From Bog-473 sp963743785 (GTDB taxonomy: Bacteria; Actinomycetota; Acidimicrobiia; Acidimicrobiales; RAAP-2): a stretch of 64,000 bases of DNA. The first letter of the stretch is position 1, and each line of letters opens with the position of its first letter. The stretch lies in NCBI GenBank assembly GCA_963743785.1, contig CAVURD010000034.1, forward strand, positions 1 to 64,000, in the 5' to 3' direction. The notes under the pieces were generated by a model. It saw only the letters and a list, made by a program, of their open reading frames with translations. It was not told the DNA's origin and searched no databases. Of this stretch, positions 26,970 through 35,492 are shown piece after piece. A program made the translations under genes and the position numbers.

Positions 26970-27228
26970 TGGTTTCCGAGCCCATATCGGCTCCAAGGGC
27001 CAAAGTGCGTCTGGTTATTTGGCGTGTGCCCGACAGGAGCAAATCAGCGGTCGAGCAAAGCAAGGCCATCGCTGACTAACTCGACGACGCGATCAGCGCG
27101 GCGCATAGTGCACCGGCGTCTCCTCCCGTGCGTCGCGGTCCGTAGTGAGCTGTGGCATCACGGTGGCATGGGGCATGGCCGCGAAAATCGCTGACACGGC
27201 CGACACCCCGCCTACCTGCCCGAACCCT

Positions 27229-27284
27229 TGGAGGCGGCGCCCGGATTCGAACCGGGGTACGGGGCTTTGCAGGCCCCTGCCTAA
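27229..27284 (-). repeat. attL: 56-bp partial tRNA-Cys, perfect direct repeat of 35418-35473
   Basis: The 3' three-quarters of tRNA-Cys, from the CCA end through the anticodon loop into the D-loop side. It is identical over 56 bp to the intact gene and lacks the 5' acceptor and D arm. It marks the distal end of the integrative element. Confidence 0.9.
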
Positions 27285-27297
27285 GTTGCGTTTGTAC

Positions 27298-27308
27298 CTG
27301 GTCAGAGG
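27298..27308. repeat. Left copy of 11-bp inverted repeat, candidate integrase arm site
   Basis: CTGGTCAGAGG here is the exact reverse complement of 35398-35408. Both copies lie just inside the element, 13 bp and 9 bp from the 56-bp att repeats. A direct-repeat motif ATGACGCGAAA follows at 27336-27346, matching two copies at the right end. Confidence 0.5.
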
Positions 27309-27362
27309 GGTGATTGAGGTCCGGAGATTGGGCCGATGACGCGAAAATGACGCGTTCCGCGC

Positions 27363-27698
27363 TTACGCCACGCCCAACTTGCGCCGCTCGCGCTCCGTTG
27401 TCCCGGCCCACACGCCGCTCGTGCCGTCGATGGACCGGGCGTAGGCAAGGCACTGTGGTCGGACCTCGCAGGTCGCGCAGATGGCCCGCGCCGTGGCCGC
27501 TGTACTCGCACCACGCGGCGAAAAGAACGTTTCAATCGGCATCCCGGCACAGGCCGCCGAGTGCATCCACGCCGGCCGGTGGATCACCTCCTGCAGTAAT
27601 GGAAGCTGCTCCCCAGAGCCGGGGGCCATCAGCCAGGCAAGGACAGCTGTAGCCGGATCGGCGGGCACGGTCCCGAATGATACGACGCCGCTGTCCAC
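27363..27698 (-). CDS. WhiB-family iron-sulfur transcription factor
   Basis: A 111-residue protein with the four-Cys [4Fe-4S] site: SAACAG (about residue 50), then AICATCEVRPQCLAYA (CxxC then Cx5C, about 74-89). The GVWAGTTERERR turn and basic tail follow. WhiB proteins bind the principal sigma factor and act as redox- or NO-responsive regulators; the family is restricted to actinobacteria and their phages. This is the first gene inside the left end of the element, transcribed outwards, a common place for element control genes. Confidence 0.9.
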   Translation of the reverse strand: MDSGVVSFGTVPADPATAVLAWLMAPGSGEQLPLLQEVIHRPAWMHSAACAGMPIETFFSPRGASTAATARAICATCEVRPQCLAYARSIDGTSGVWAGTTERERRKLGVA

Positions 27699-27740
27699 AT
27701 GCGACCGACCCAGCGCCGCAGGATTGACAGTGACTACGCG

Positions 27741-27989
27741 TCAGGTGCCAGGATCCACAAAGTTAGGCCAGATGAGGTGTGCGGCGCCCTCGATGACAAT
27801 GACGATATCGACGAGTATCAAGATCCCCACGATGTACCCAATGATCCTAAATAGGCGCTCTCGATTTGGGAAATGTCGCGCCACTAATAACACCGCGACC
27901 AACATGGCAAAGCCTAGGGCGACTGCGATGACGACCATGCCCGCTAACTCCCATCGACCAGTCACGGTCCAAAGACCAAAGTACGTCAT
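27741..27989 (-). CDS. Small two-helix membrane protein
   Basis: 82 residues with two strong transmembrane segments (LAGMVVIAVALGFAMLVAVLLV and IIGYIVGILILVDIVIVI, shortened here), joined by a short basic loop ARHFPNRERLF. No family is recognised. It lies upstream of whiB on the same strand, 42 bp apart, so the two could be co-transcribed. Very hydrophobic small proteins near element ends may be holins, toxins or sensors, but nothing distinguishes these. Confidence 0.55.
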   Translation of the reverse strand: MTYFGLWTVTGRWELAGMVVIAVALGFAMLVAVLLVARHFPNRERLFRIIGYIVGILILVDIVIVIEGAAHLIWPNFVDPGT

Positions 27990-28161
27990 CTAAGGGTCTC
28001 AGCACCCAGCACCGCGCCCCCCTTCTCCGATGTCTGAACCTACACCCAGGATTGCCCCGTGCCCCTGAAACCTCGCGGCGCGACCATCAGACCGTGGACA
28101 CCTACCGGATCTACGACGGCAGTCGCTCTGTGACGCCCGGCTGGTCCATATGCTCGCCACC

Positions 28162-28857
28162 ATGTGTGGACGCTTCGCCCTCTATACCGAGCCGGTCAAG
28201 GTCGCCCGGTTCCTCCAGGCCACGCCGGAGGGCGTCAAGGACGACTGGCAGCCAAGCTGGAACATCCCGCCGACGGAACGCATCGTGGGGGCCCGCGAAC
28301 GGGTGGACGACAACGGGGAGATCACCCGGAGCCTCGAGCTCTACCGGTGGGGACTGGTGCCCTTCTGGGCCAAGGACCCCTCTGTGGGCAACCGGGCCTT
28401 CAACGCCCGGGCCGAGACGGTGGCCACCAAGCCCATGTTCCGCCATGCCTTCACCACAGGGAAGCGCATCCTCATTCCAGCGGACGCCTTCTACGAGTGG
28501 ACGAAAACGGGAGGCCCAAAGGTGCCCAACGCCTTCCGACGCACCGATGGTGATCCCATCGTCTTCGCCGGCCTCTGCGAGTACTGGAAAGCGCCCGACG
28601 ACCAATGGTTAGCGTCGGCCACCATCATCACGACCTCAGACAACCCCGACATGCATGAGATCCACAACCGGATGCCGGTGATCTTGGAGAAGAGCACCTG
28701 GGAGGAGTGGGTGAACCCCGGGACAGAGGACCTTGACGAACTGCAGGGTCTGCTCAAGCCCGCGAAGAAGGGCACGCTGGAGCACTACCCGGTCAGTAAG
28801 GACGTGGGGAAGGTCACTAACAACGGTGAGTACTTGCTGGAGCCGGACAATGAATAG
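28162..28857 (+). CDS. SRAP/HMCES-type SOS response-associated peptidase (YedK-like)
   Basis: About 231 residues. Processing exposes the catalytic Cys2 of MCGRFALYT, which forms a thiazolidine crosslink with abasic sites in single-stranded DNA. The other active-site parts are present: PSWNIPPTE (Asn), FYEW (Glu, near residue 112) and EIHNRMPVI (His, near 173). The ATG at 28162 is required for Cys2; an earlier in-frame start would bury it. It lies in the integrative element, where protecting abasic sites during mobilisation is a plausible but unproven benefit. Confidence 0.93.
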   Translation: MCGRFALYTEPVKVARFLQATPEGVKDDWQPSWNIPPTERIVGARERVDDNGEITRSLELYRWGLVPFWAKDPSVGNRAFNARAETVATKPMFRHAFTTGKRILIPADAFYEWTKTGGPKVPNAFRRTDGDPIVFAGLCEYWKAPDDQWLASATIITTSDNPDMHEIHNRMPVILEKSTWEEWVNPGTEDLDELQGLLKPAKKGTLEHYPVSKDVGKVTNNGEYLLEPDNE

Positions 28858-28866
28858 GGCGCGATC

Positions 28867-29478
28867 TCACCGCGGCTTCCTCTCCGCATAGACGTTGAGT
28901 CCCCCCGTATTTGGATCGGACTTGCAGACACTTCGGTCAAAGCTGTCTTCTTTTCCGTCCTTCATGATTGGGACATCCAAGTACCAAGCCCGTTCCGTGT
29001 TCCTGGTCTCGTATTTCCATCCCACGCATTTCGAGAAGTAGCTGCTCCCGACATTGTATTGGCCGAACCAGATGTCGAATGTTGACGTGCCGAAGCCACT
29101 ACTCCCTTGGTCGATCGTCACAGTCCAGGATTGATGTGACGCCTCGCGAGTACAGCTGCCGTTGCGACTCACGTCCATCCCGACATCCTTTGTCACGGTA
29201 CGGCCAAGGTCGAGGTGATACGACTCGTTCGTGACCTTTCCAACGCAATTCGCATCCCCATTTGGTCGGATGCTGACAGTGGCAGTCCCACCAAACTTTT
29301 TGGGCTCGATGCGAAGCGGTGTCGTGATCCAGGCATAGTCACCCAGTGAGGACTTCGTCGTGCCGGTCGAACCACTCGTCGCGCTAGCGGCCGGTGCAGC
29401 TATCGCGGCCATCGGTGCGCCCAAGAGCATGGCAAGGGCTCCCAGGGTTACTGCTGCTCTTCGCCACCTGGTACGCAT
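28867..29478 (-). CDS. Secreted protein of unknown function
   Basis: 203 residues with a typical Sec signal (RTRWRRAAVTLGALAMLLGA, likely cut after APAASA). The mature part is beta-rich with three cysteines and no recognised family. It converges with the SRAP gene, ending 9 bp from it. Export and a cargo position in the element are all that can be said. Confidence 0.6.
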   Translation of the reverse strand: MRTRWRRAAVTLGALAMLLGAPMAAIAAPAASATSGSTGTTKSSLGDYAWITTPLRIEPKKFGGTATVSIRPNGDANCVGKVTNESYHLDLGRTVTKDVGMDVSRNGSCTREASHQSWTVTIDQGSSGFGTSTFDIWFGQYNVGSSYFSKCVGWKYETRNTERAWYLDVPIMKDGKEDSFDRSVCKSDPNTGGLNVYAERKPR

Positions 29479-29612
29479 GGATCTGGAGCTCCTCCGGTTG
29501 GTCGTTCGTGGTGCTTCATCGACAGTAGATATTGGAGGTAGCCGTCAGAGTCATTCTCGGGTGCAATCGGGTTGCGGCAGGGACTGCGAACACGCCCTAG
29601 CTACCCTCGATC

Positions 29613-29835
29613 ATGGGCCACTACGCCGACGTTGTCTTTGCCCCGTGAGGGCGAGCGCTGGCGGGTGGTCATGCCGACCGGGGCGAAGATGAGGCGTGCC
29701 ACCATGTGCTTTGAGCCCGTGGCGTGGGTCGGACGGTGGAAGTTCTTGAAGGGCTGGATGAAGGTATGGTCGTGCGACCGGGACGCCGACGAGTTGGTGG
29801 GAGCTAGGCGTTTGAGGACAGTTCGGACCGGATGA
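29613..29835 (+). pseudogene. Possible small gene of about 74 codons, frameshifted
   Basis: The ATG at 29613 reads MGHYADVVFAP then a stop. With one extra C in the CCCC run (about 29640-29643) the frame becomes REGERWRVVMPTG, then a Trp-rich stretch (GRWKFLKGWMKVWSC) to a stop at 29835. The joined peptide looks protein-like, but it has no known relative and overlaps the 3' end of the opposite gene by 32 bp. This is a tentative call. Confidence 0.3.
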
Positions 29836-30342
29836 GGTTCTCAAGCTCTTCCGTCTGTGCCCGGAGCTCGACACGGTGCGAATCCATGTCGCGCCAGATC
29901 GCTGCCCATTGAGCCGCTGGGTAATCTCTCGGACGCCCCCCCTCCGGTTCACCCGAGATTCGTCCAGCTGCCCTACGCCGATATTGAACATCAGCACTTT
30001 GGATTGCCAAGGCGGCAGACGGCGGCGGATTGATTCGGCCGCCAGTGTCTCAACCCTCGCCCCGATCCGGCTCTGCTCCGCAGGACTCAAGCTCGATGGA
30101 ATGACACGGTTGGACAATCGAACCCGAGCCCTAGTCGCTTCCACAGAAGCCATCACCGAGTGGAGGAGATACATGAGGTCCGTGTACATCTCAGTGAGAC
30201 GCTCTTGCCCTTCACTCCTGGCCTGAGCGGCGATTGAGCGATTGGTCACCTTGTAAGTGCCAAATGTGGCGAGGCCGGCGGCGAGGACCGCGCTTCCGCC
30301 GCCTACCAGGCCTGCCAGAAGTGTCGCCTCGGCACCTGTCAC
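29804..30342 (-). pseudogene. Membrane-anchored hypothetical protein with a frameshift in a G7 run
   Basis: It starts with a GTG directly after the stop of the upstream small gene (30343). An N-terminal helix (ATLLAGLVGGGSAVLAAGLATFGTY, abbreviated) is followed by a long charged helical region (QERLTEMYTDLMYLLHSVMAS). After SRVNRRGG the frame is wrong. The other frame continues RPRDYPAAQWAAIWRDMDSH and ends LIRSELSSNA at 29804. The switch falls in seven C on the + strand (29936-29942), with one base short. Similar small membrane/coiled-coil proteins occur in actinobacterial islands. No function is known. Confidence 0.6.
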
Positions 30343-30516
30343 CTACAGCCCAAGGTCCTTCAGTTCGCGCCTATTGATCCCGTTAGTGGTCCGGTAGACC
30401 TTCCCGCAGACGACCCGCTTGCCGTAGGACGTTGGGCTTCCTCGGGCCGCCTGGACGTTGCCGAGGTCTCGAGCCGCCCGGTAGAGGTGGCTTCGGAGGG
30501 ACTTACGACGGGCCAT
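30343..30516 (-). CDS. Small basic conserved actinobacterial protein
   Basis: 57 residues starting MARRKSLRSHLYRAARDLGN and ending TTNGINRRELKDLGL. I recognise this as a recurring short basic protein of actinobacterial genomes and islands that has no assigned function. It is rich in Arg/Lys and could bind nucleic acid. The ATG at 30516 is preferred over an upstream in-frame start by analogy. Its stop abuts the start of the membrane protein gene (no spacer), so the two are translationally coupled. Confidence 0.6.
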   Translation of the reverse strand: MARRKSLRSHLYRAARDLGNVQAARGSPTSYGKRVVCGKVYRTTNGINRRELKDLGL

Positions 30517-30750
30517 CACCCATTCTTCTCGATATTCAGACCACTTGCCTTGGCCCACTTCTTAACGGCCGCTTCCACATTCGAACGCCACCCTGCGACG
30601 GTGACGACGAAGCCTGCCCCACTCCGACACCCGCTGACGATGCCTCAGTTATCAGCCCCGCCCACCGGATAGATGCGACCAGTCCCACCAGGTGTCGGAA
30701 GCGGAAACGGGGTAGCTTTTGCAGGGACTGCTGACGTGGAGGTGATTGCA

Positions 30751-32084
30751 ATGCGACGGGGCTTCCTGGTGCTCCTGGCAACGGCTTCGCTCGGATTGGC
30801 TCTCTCCGCGTGCGACTGGCCTCAGTTCCGGTTAGGCCCGACCCACAGTGGGGACAACCAATCCGAGAACACGATCGGCGTCAGCAACGTGGGCACCGTT
30901 GTCGAGAAATGGAGAGCGCCCACGGGCGGCCTCATCGACTCGTCGCCCTCGGTCGCGAATGGCGTCGTCTACGTTGGAGGCTGGACGGGCTCGTTCGACC
31001 ACAACCTCTATGCCTTCGATGCCGCTGGCAACACCGACTGTTCGGGCACTCCTAAGCTGTGTGCTCCCTTGTGGAAGGGTCCGACCTTAGGTGGTGTTGG
31101 GAGTTCTCCAGCGGTCGTCAACGGCATGGCATACGCCAGCGCCTTTGGTGCCGGCCTCAACGTCTTCGACGCCGCGGGCAACACCAACTGCACTGGAACT
31201 CCAAAGACCTGCGCACCACTGTGGACTGCCCCAAGCGGCGGTTCGATCAATCTCGACTCACCGGTCGTGTCGGGCAGCGTGGTGTATACCGGCGGAGGCC
31301 AATATGCCTTCGACGCTAACGGCGTCACCAACTGTTCCGGATCCCCAAAGGTGTGCAACCCGCTGTGGACGACCAGCCTCATCGCCTCCGCGATCACGCC
31401 AGCCGTGGCGAACGGCGTCCTCTACACGGTCGCGCGGGAATCGACTTCGAACAGTTGGAACGTTACGGCCTTCGACGCGAACGGCGTCACCAACTGCTCG
31501 GGGACGCCAACGGTCTGCAGCCCTTTGTGGACGGCCCAGATCGGGGGGACGAGTTCTCGTCACCTGCAGTGGTCAACGGGGTGGTCTATGTGGGCTCAGT
31601 GGACCAGAAGCTCTATGCCTTCGACGCTAACGGCGTCACCAACTGCTCGGGGACTCCCAAGGTCTGTACCCCTCTGTGGACGGCTCACACGCTGGGAGGC
31701 GTGCTCTCCTCTCCTGCGGTCGCCAACGGCGTTGTGTACGTCGGTTCTCAAGACGACAACCTCTACGCCTTCGACGCGGCCGGGACCACCAAGTGTTCGG
31801 GAACTCCAAAGACGTGCTCTCCACTGTGGACTGCGCCCACCACAGGCTCCGTCAACTCATCACCGGCGGTGGCTAATGGCGTCGTCTATGTGGGCTCTGA
31901 TGATGACAGGCTCTATGCCTTCGATGCCAATGGCACCACCAACTGCACTGGAACTCCAAAGACCTGCTCTCCTTTGTTGTCCTTTTCTACAGGAGCCGCG
32001 GTTGTATCGTCACCAACGGTCGCGAACGGCGTGATCTACGTCGGATCAGAGGACCATAGTCTCTACGCCTTGGGCCTCCCCTGA
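30751..32084 (+). pseudogene. Lipoprotein with eight-blade PQQ-type beta-propeller and Cys-paired blades, frameshifted
   Basis: The ATG at 30751 follows a GGAGG ribosome site. A lipoprotein signal ends in LSAC. The rest is eight repeats of about 45-50 residues ending (V/I)YVGS..D..LYAFD, as in PQQ-like propellers. Seven carry an insert of the form NCSGTPKVCxPLW with two cysteines per blade. In the fifth blade the frame breaks in the G6 run at 31543-31548: one G is missing, expected TAQIGGDEFSSPAV. The second frame completes the protein to 32084. With no dehydrogenase residues, a binding or scaffold role on the outer face is likely. Confidence 0.75.
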
Positions 32085-32393
32085 CGAGGCCTCGTGTGCC
32101 ACGCGAAGAACGATTCTCACCACAACGACCGGACGCGCGAACTAATGTCGGAGGTATCCCGTGCCGCCTGTGGCGAGGTCACTTGTCGGTTCGCTCAAGA
32201 TCGGGGCGTGATACGCCTTCGCGCTATAGGGTGCCCCAAGGCGAGGGCGATTGAAGGGCTGGGCTTCGGCTCGGCCCTTCGTGGCGTCCCAGTGCGGCAC
32301 TTTTGGGCGTGTGGACAAGTCTGCCGATGTTAGGTGGGTCGACCGCGGTCTTTGATCGCAGCTGAACTGTCCACTGTCCGGTTGTCAGGGTTA
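32085..32393. other. 309-bp stretch without a supported gene
   Basis: This is the convergent spacer between the propeller gene and the PadR operon. No coding frame or clear terminator is seen. Confidence 0.35.
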
Positions 32394-32951
32394 CTACCTG
32401 CCGTCGGAGCCGATCGCGAACTGGCGGCGCGATGCCGGGAGGATACGCCAGAGCCGTCCGACGAGAATCGCCAGCCCAAAGATGCACACGTAGACGAGCG
32501 GCAGCAACGTGCCGCCCACCTCGGTGGCTTTCCCGTTGACGAAGGTGAACGTCGCATCGGTGAAGACAAAGGCGACACCGTGCCAGTGGAACAGTCCAGT
32601 GGCGTGCGGATTGGCCGCGATTACACCACCCTTGAAGGCGTCGATTCGGGCATTTGAGAACCAGAACATGAGCACGAACGCCGGTAAGAGGACGCAGATT
32701 GCTGCCCACCAGGAAGGTCCCGGTCCGCCGTACTCAGCAGTGACGTACTCGGCGGCCATCGTGCGGACGTTGCCCAACCGACGCACGGCTTCCTTGGTGC
32801 CGACATCGGCGGAGGCCGCCCGCAGGTTGACTCGCAGCTCGCGGCGCTTCGCGGCCTGGGAACGCATTGGCAGAGTCTGCAAGCCGTTGTTGAGAGTCCA
32901 CACAGCCCGCTCGATACGGAGCCGGTCCGTCCAGCTTAGGGTTCCACTCAT
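32394..32951 (-). CDS. Membrane protein with a permease-prefix (HAAS-like) N-terminus
   Basis: 185 residues. The first 75 form a charged helical domain (SWTDRLRIERAVWTLNNGL, MRSQAAKRRELRVNLRAA, AVRRLGNVRTMAAEYV) of the kind that precedes small membrane proteins beside PadR regulators. Two to three transmembrane segments follow (AAICVLLPAFVLMFW and LVYVCIFGLAILVGRLW). It starts 1 bp after the padR stop (TGAAATG), so expression is coupled. In such pairs PadR usually represses this membrane protein in response to envelope stress or a drug. This is inference from context. Confidence 0.75.
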   Translation of the reverse strand: MSGTLSWTDRLRIERAVWTLNNGLQTLPMRSQAAKRRELRVNLRAASADVGTKEAVRRLGNVRTMAAEYVTAEYGGPGPSWWAAICVLLPAFVLMFWFSNARIDAFKGGVIAANPHATGLFHWHGVAFVFTDATFTFVNGKATEVGGTLLPLVYVCIFGLAILVGRLWRILPASRRQFAIGSDGR

Positions 32952-32952
32952 T

Positions 32953-33318
32953 TCACACTTCCTTTGTAGGTTGAACTGGTTGGGGCGGGTAAGGGCGTGA
33001 CAACACCGGAGTGACCACGCCGGCAAGCGAGAGCCAGGAGGACACGCCATCGGTGAGTGCCGCATAACCGGCCTTGGTGGGTCGGTAGTACTTCCGGGCC
33101 GGACCCGAACGCGACGAAACCAGACGGGCGCTGACTCGGGACTCGCGTTCGAGCCTTGCGAGGGCGGGATAGACCGTGCCGTCGGAGATATCGGACAATC
33201 CGAGTTGATGCAGGCTCTGAACGACCTCATACCCGTAGGACTCGCGGTCGGCGAGCAGGCGCAGCAACAACAGCGACAGGACCCCTTTGAGGAGCTGAGG
33301 ATCGTGAGTCGGGGGCAT
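32953..33318 (-). CDS. PadR-family transcriptional regulator
   Basis: A 121-residue winged-helix regulator. LLKGVLSLLLLRLLADRESYGYEVV (given in part) is the PadR N-terminal helix pair. DGTVYPALARLERES is the recognition helix, and RSGPARKYYRPTKAGY is the wing. It belongs to the short PadR-s2 class with little C-terminal extension. It sits first in a two-gene unit with the permease-prefix membrane protein. A TACTATGTATTGTCAAGTACT-like near-palindrome with TACT ends lies at about 33338-33358, 20 bp upstream of the start, and may be its operator. Confidence 0.88.
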   Translation of the reverse strand: MPPTHDPQLLKGVLSLLLLRLLADRESYGYEVVQSLHQLGLSDISDGTVYPALARLERESRVSARLVSSRSGPARKYYRPTKAGYAALTDGVSSWLSLAGVVTPVLSRPYPPQPVQPTKEV

Positions 33319-33668
33319 GCGTTCACTCTAAGCCAGGTACTATGTATTGTCAAGTACTAAGCTAAACCGGGTTAGGGATGACTCGCTCAAACATCCGAGG
33401 CGACCTTGGGGGAGCAACGGCGTGACGAAGAGGGATACGCCCTCCGTAATCCGTATTCGCTGGCCGGTGCTCGCGTGATTGCCCCGCCGACGCCTGCCAA
33501 TAAGTATCTCGCCTCATTGATATTGGACGTGCCCCAAAACGCCGGGACGAGGTGCCACCATGCGGCACACATGGGGCAGGCGATCGTGGAACCAGCCACC
33601 TGATGTTGGAGGTGTGGTCTTCGTTTTGACGCAAACCATGCGTGATCGTTACGCGTACCGCTGAGGCC
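33319..33668. other. 350-bp stretch without a supported gene
   Basis: The left end carries the presumptive padR promoter with an imperfect dyad bearing AGTACT/TAGTA-type ends (about 33338-33360). The rest has only weak frames. Confidence 0.35.
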
Positions 33669-33956
33669 CTAGCAGGCACCTGCCTGCGTCGCTCCATACG
33701 TGGCCTGAGCGACTGTGTATTGGTCACCAGCCGACGAGTCCAGTTGTTGAATCAGGTCGTTGCATGAGAAGGGAGAAGTCTTGAGGTAATCCTTAGCCGC
33801 TTGCGCGGCCTCGGCGTTCCAGTCCACCGTGAGGCTGTCAACAGCGGCAGTCGCATCGTTGACCGAATACCCACTACCAGCCGACGAGTCCAGTTGGTCA
33901 ATGAGGCCCTGCTGCGAAAAGGCCGACGTGCTCAGGTACTGCTTGGCTTCCGCCAC
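33669..33956 (-). pseudogene. Ltp-type surface lipoprotein repeats, 5'-truncated
   Basis: Two copies of the roughly 45-residue Ltp (host cell surface-exposed lipoprotein) repeat: AKQYLSTSAFSQQGLIDQLD, then AKDYLKTSPFSCNDLIQQLD, each followed by an S.GYSVNDAT or QYTVAQAT helix. The signal peptide and lipobox are missing. Upstream, the sequence becomes the truncated HTH gene on the other strand. Ltp proteins of phages exclude DNA entry of superinfecting phages, so this may be the remains of an exclusion gene. Confidence 0.6.
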
Positions 33957-33960
33957 TGCG

Positions 33961-34170
33961 CTCTTCGAGAAGATCGAGGCCCGCGAACCTCATCCGATAC
34001 CCGCCCTTGCGAAAGAAACCGGAAAGACCAAGACCTATATCCGCGACACGATCACCGACGCTCGCCGCCGACACAAGCTGCTCACCAAGCCGGGCCAGGG
34101 TAAGGCAGGCGGTGTGCTGACGCCTAAGGCGCTGAAGATCATCGCTGAAATGAAAAAGAAGGAAGGCTGA
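33961..34170 (+). pseudogene. HTH-like protein upstream of the integrase, 5'-truncated
   Basis: About 70 codons read LFEKIEAREPHPIPALAKET, then GKTKTYIRDTITDARRRHKLLT (a helix-turn-helix followed by a basic helix), and finish IAEMKKKEG. This resembles small DNA-binding proteins next to actinobacterial integrases, possibly with an excisionase role. The expected first half is missing because the region to the left belongs to the inverted Ltp fragment; the junction lies within about 10 bp of 33957. The stop is 1 bp from the integrase ATG. Confidence 0.5.
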
Positions 34171-34171
34171 C

Positions 34172-35385
34172 ATGGCCAAAGAACCAATCCACCAGTTGCC
34201 GTCCGGACGTTGGGAGTTGCGCTACCGCGACCCGACGGTCGCCCACGTCGGATGCGCTTCGACACCAAGGGCGACGCCAAGGACCACCTGGCCGACATCC
34301 GCGTCAAGGGCCGCACCGGATCGTGGGTCGCCCCCGAGCTCGGCCGGATCACCTTCGGTAAGTGGGTCGATGAATGGTGGACCACGACGGTGCATCTTCG
34401 CTCTGCCACTCGCTATCGGTACGACCGCGACCTGAGGCTGCACATTCGGCCGCGGTTCGAGCGGACACCAATAGCGAAGATCACGCCGCGAGACGTGCGC
34501 GCCTGGCTCTCCGAGATGCAGGCCGCCAAGATCCCGGCGTCAAGCATCCGTCGTCGGTTCTCGGTGTTCCGCAAGGTGATGGGTGACGCCGTGCTGATGG
34601 AGATGATCGCCCGGTCCCCCTGCCGTGGCGTCACTCCCCCACCTGAGACCAAACTCGACATCACGGTCCTCACCTCCGCCCAGGTCGCCCAGCTGGCGGC
34701 GGCCATGCCCAAGTGGTGCCAGTCTTGGGTCTGGACGGCGGCCTATACAGGGCTTCGGTGGTCCGAGATGATCGGGCTTCAGCGCAGGGACGTTGACCTG
34801 CTCCGTAAGACGATCACGGTCAAGCGCCAGATTGTCGAGGTCGGGAGCACGTTCGAGGGCTTCGGAGAGCCAAAGACGGCTGCCGGCAAGCGGACCATCG
34901 ACCTCCCGGCTTTTCTGTGCGAGATGCTCGAAACCCAGCTTTCGGAGCGATCCCAGCCCGGGCCGAAGGGACTCGTATTCGTCAACACCCGGGGCAATCC
35001 GCCCCACTTGTCGAGCTTCACGTCGCAGACGTGGAAGAAGGCCCGGGAGAAGATCAGCCGACCGGACCTCCGGTGGCACGACCTCCGGCACACGTCCGTC
35101 GCCCTGGCGATTGCCAACGGTGCGCACCCGAAGGCCATTCAAGAGCGCATGGGCCACGCGTCGATCACGATCACGTTCGACCGCTACGGGCACCTGTTCC
35201 CGTCCCTCGGCATCGCCGTCGCTGACGGGCTAGAGGCGACCTATCAGGCTGCCTTGACTGGCGACGCGAATGACGGTGCGACTGTGACGAACCTCGAAGA
35301 TGCGCGACGCGGAAATGACGCGAAAGGACGCGGCGATGACGCGAAATACCAGCACACCCGCGTCACTGTCGGTAAAGGACGGTAA
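34172..35385 (+). pseudogene. Tyrosine recombinase (phage-type integrase) with an N-terminal frameshift
   Basis: Starts at the ATG 34172 after an AAGGAAGG ribosome site: MAKEPIHQLPSGRWELRYRD (AP2-like arm-binding domain). The frame is lost at the CCC of 34231-34233, where one C is missing, and resumes DGRPRRMRFDTKGDAKDHLA. A SAM-like core-binding domain follows (RYRYDRDLRLHIRPRFE). Catalytic residues are TGLRWSEMIGL (Arg), KTAAGKRTI (Lys), HDLRHTSVALA (H-x-x-R), GHASITITFDRYGH (His and the nucleophile Tyr). All are present. It would catalyse integration at tRNA-Cys. Confidence 0.85.
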
Positions 35386-35408
35386 AGCCAAACGTAGCCT
35401 CTGACCAG
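35315..35408. repeat. Right-end arm-site candidates (two direct copies plus inverted repeat)
   Basis: ATGACGCGAAA occurs at 35315-35325 and 35336-35346, inside the integrase 3' end, and matches 27336-27346. CCTCTGACCAG at 35398-35408 is the complement of 27298-27308. The pairing between ends suggests integrase arm binding. Confidence 0.5.
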
Positions 35409-35417
35409 CGATTTACC

Positions 35418-35492
35418 TGGAGGCGGCGCCCGGATTCGAACCGGGGTACGGGGCTTTGCAGGCCCCTGCCTAAACCACTCGGCCACGCCGCC
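35418..35492 (-). tRNA. tRNA-Cys (GCA anticodon), the attachment target
   Basis: 75 nt with encoded CCA and U discriminator. The acceptor stem GGCGGCG/CGCCGCC is perfect, the anticodon stem GGGGC/GCCCC surrounds GCA, and the T arm is CCGGTTCGAATCCGG. The 3' 56 bp are repeated at 27229-27284, and a diverged part is at 21633-21676. The element supplied the present 3' half. Confidence 0.96.

Larger units (their letters stand above)
21633..27284. mobile_element. Possible older integrated island between two tRNA-Cys remnants
   Basis: Partial tRNA-Cys copies in the same orientation bound this 5.6-kb stretch, which carries the blaI/M56/ctaG/SCO1/DoxX-like genes. No integrase remains inside. The reading as an earlier insertion, later pushed away by the 27.2-35.5 kb element, is inferred from the repeat order alone. 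Confidence 0.4.
27229..35473. mobile_element. Integrative element in tRNA-Cys (about 8.2 kb)
   Basis: The element is bounded by the 56-bp repeats. A tyrosine integrase sits directly beside the intact tRNA, as usual, with an HTH gene coupled upstream of it. Possible integrase arm sites are an 11-bp inverted repeat (27298-27308 and 35398-35408, CTGGTCAGAGG and its complement) and three direct copies of ATGACGCGAAA (27336, 35315, 35336). There is no replication, transfer or capsid gene, so it is a small or decayed integrative element. Cargo runs from WhiB to a PadR pair. Confidence 0.8.

Noticed and set aside
29936..29942. Programmed frameshift at the C7 run
   Set aside because: No slippery heptamer with a downstream stem is evident, and similar breaks occur in many unrelated genes nearby, so an indel is simpler.
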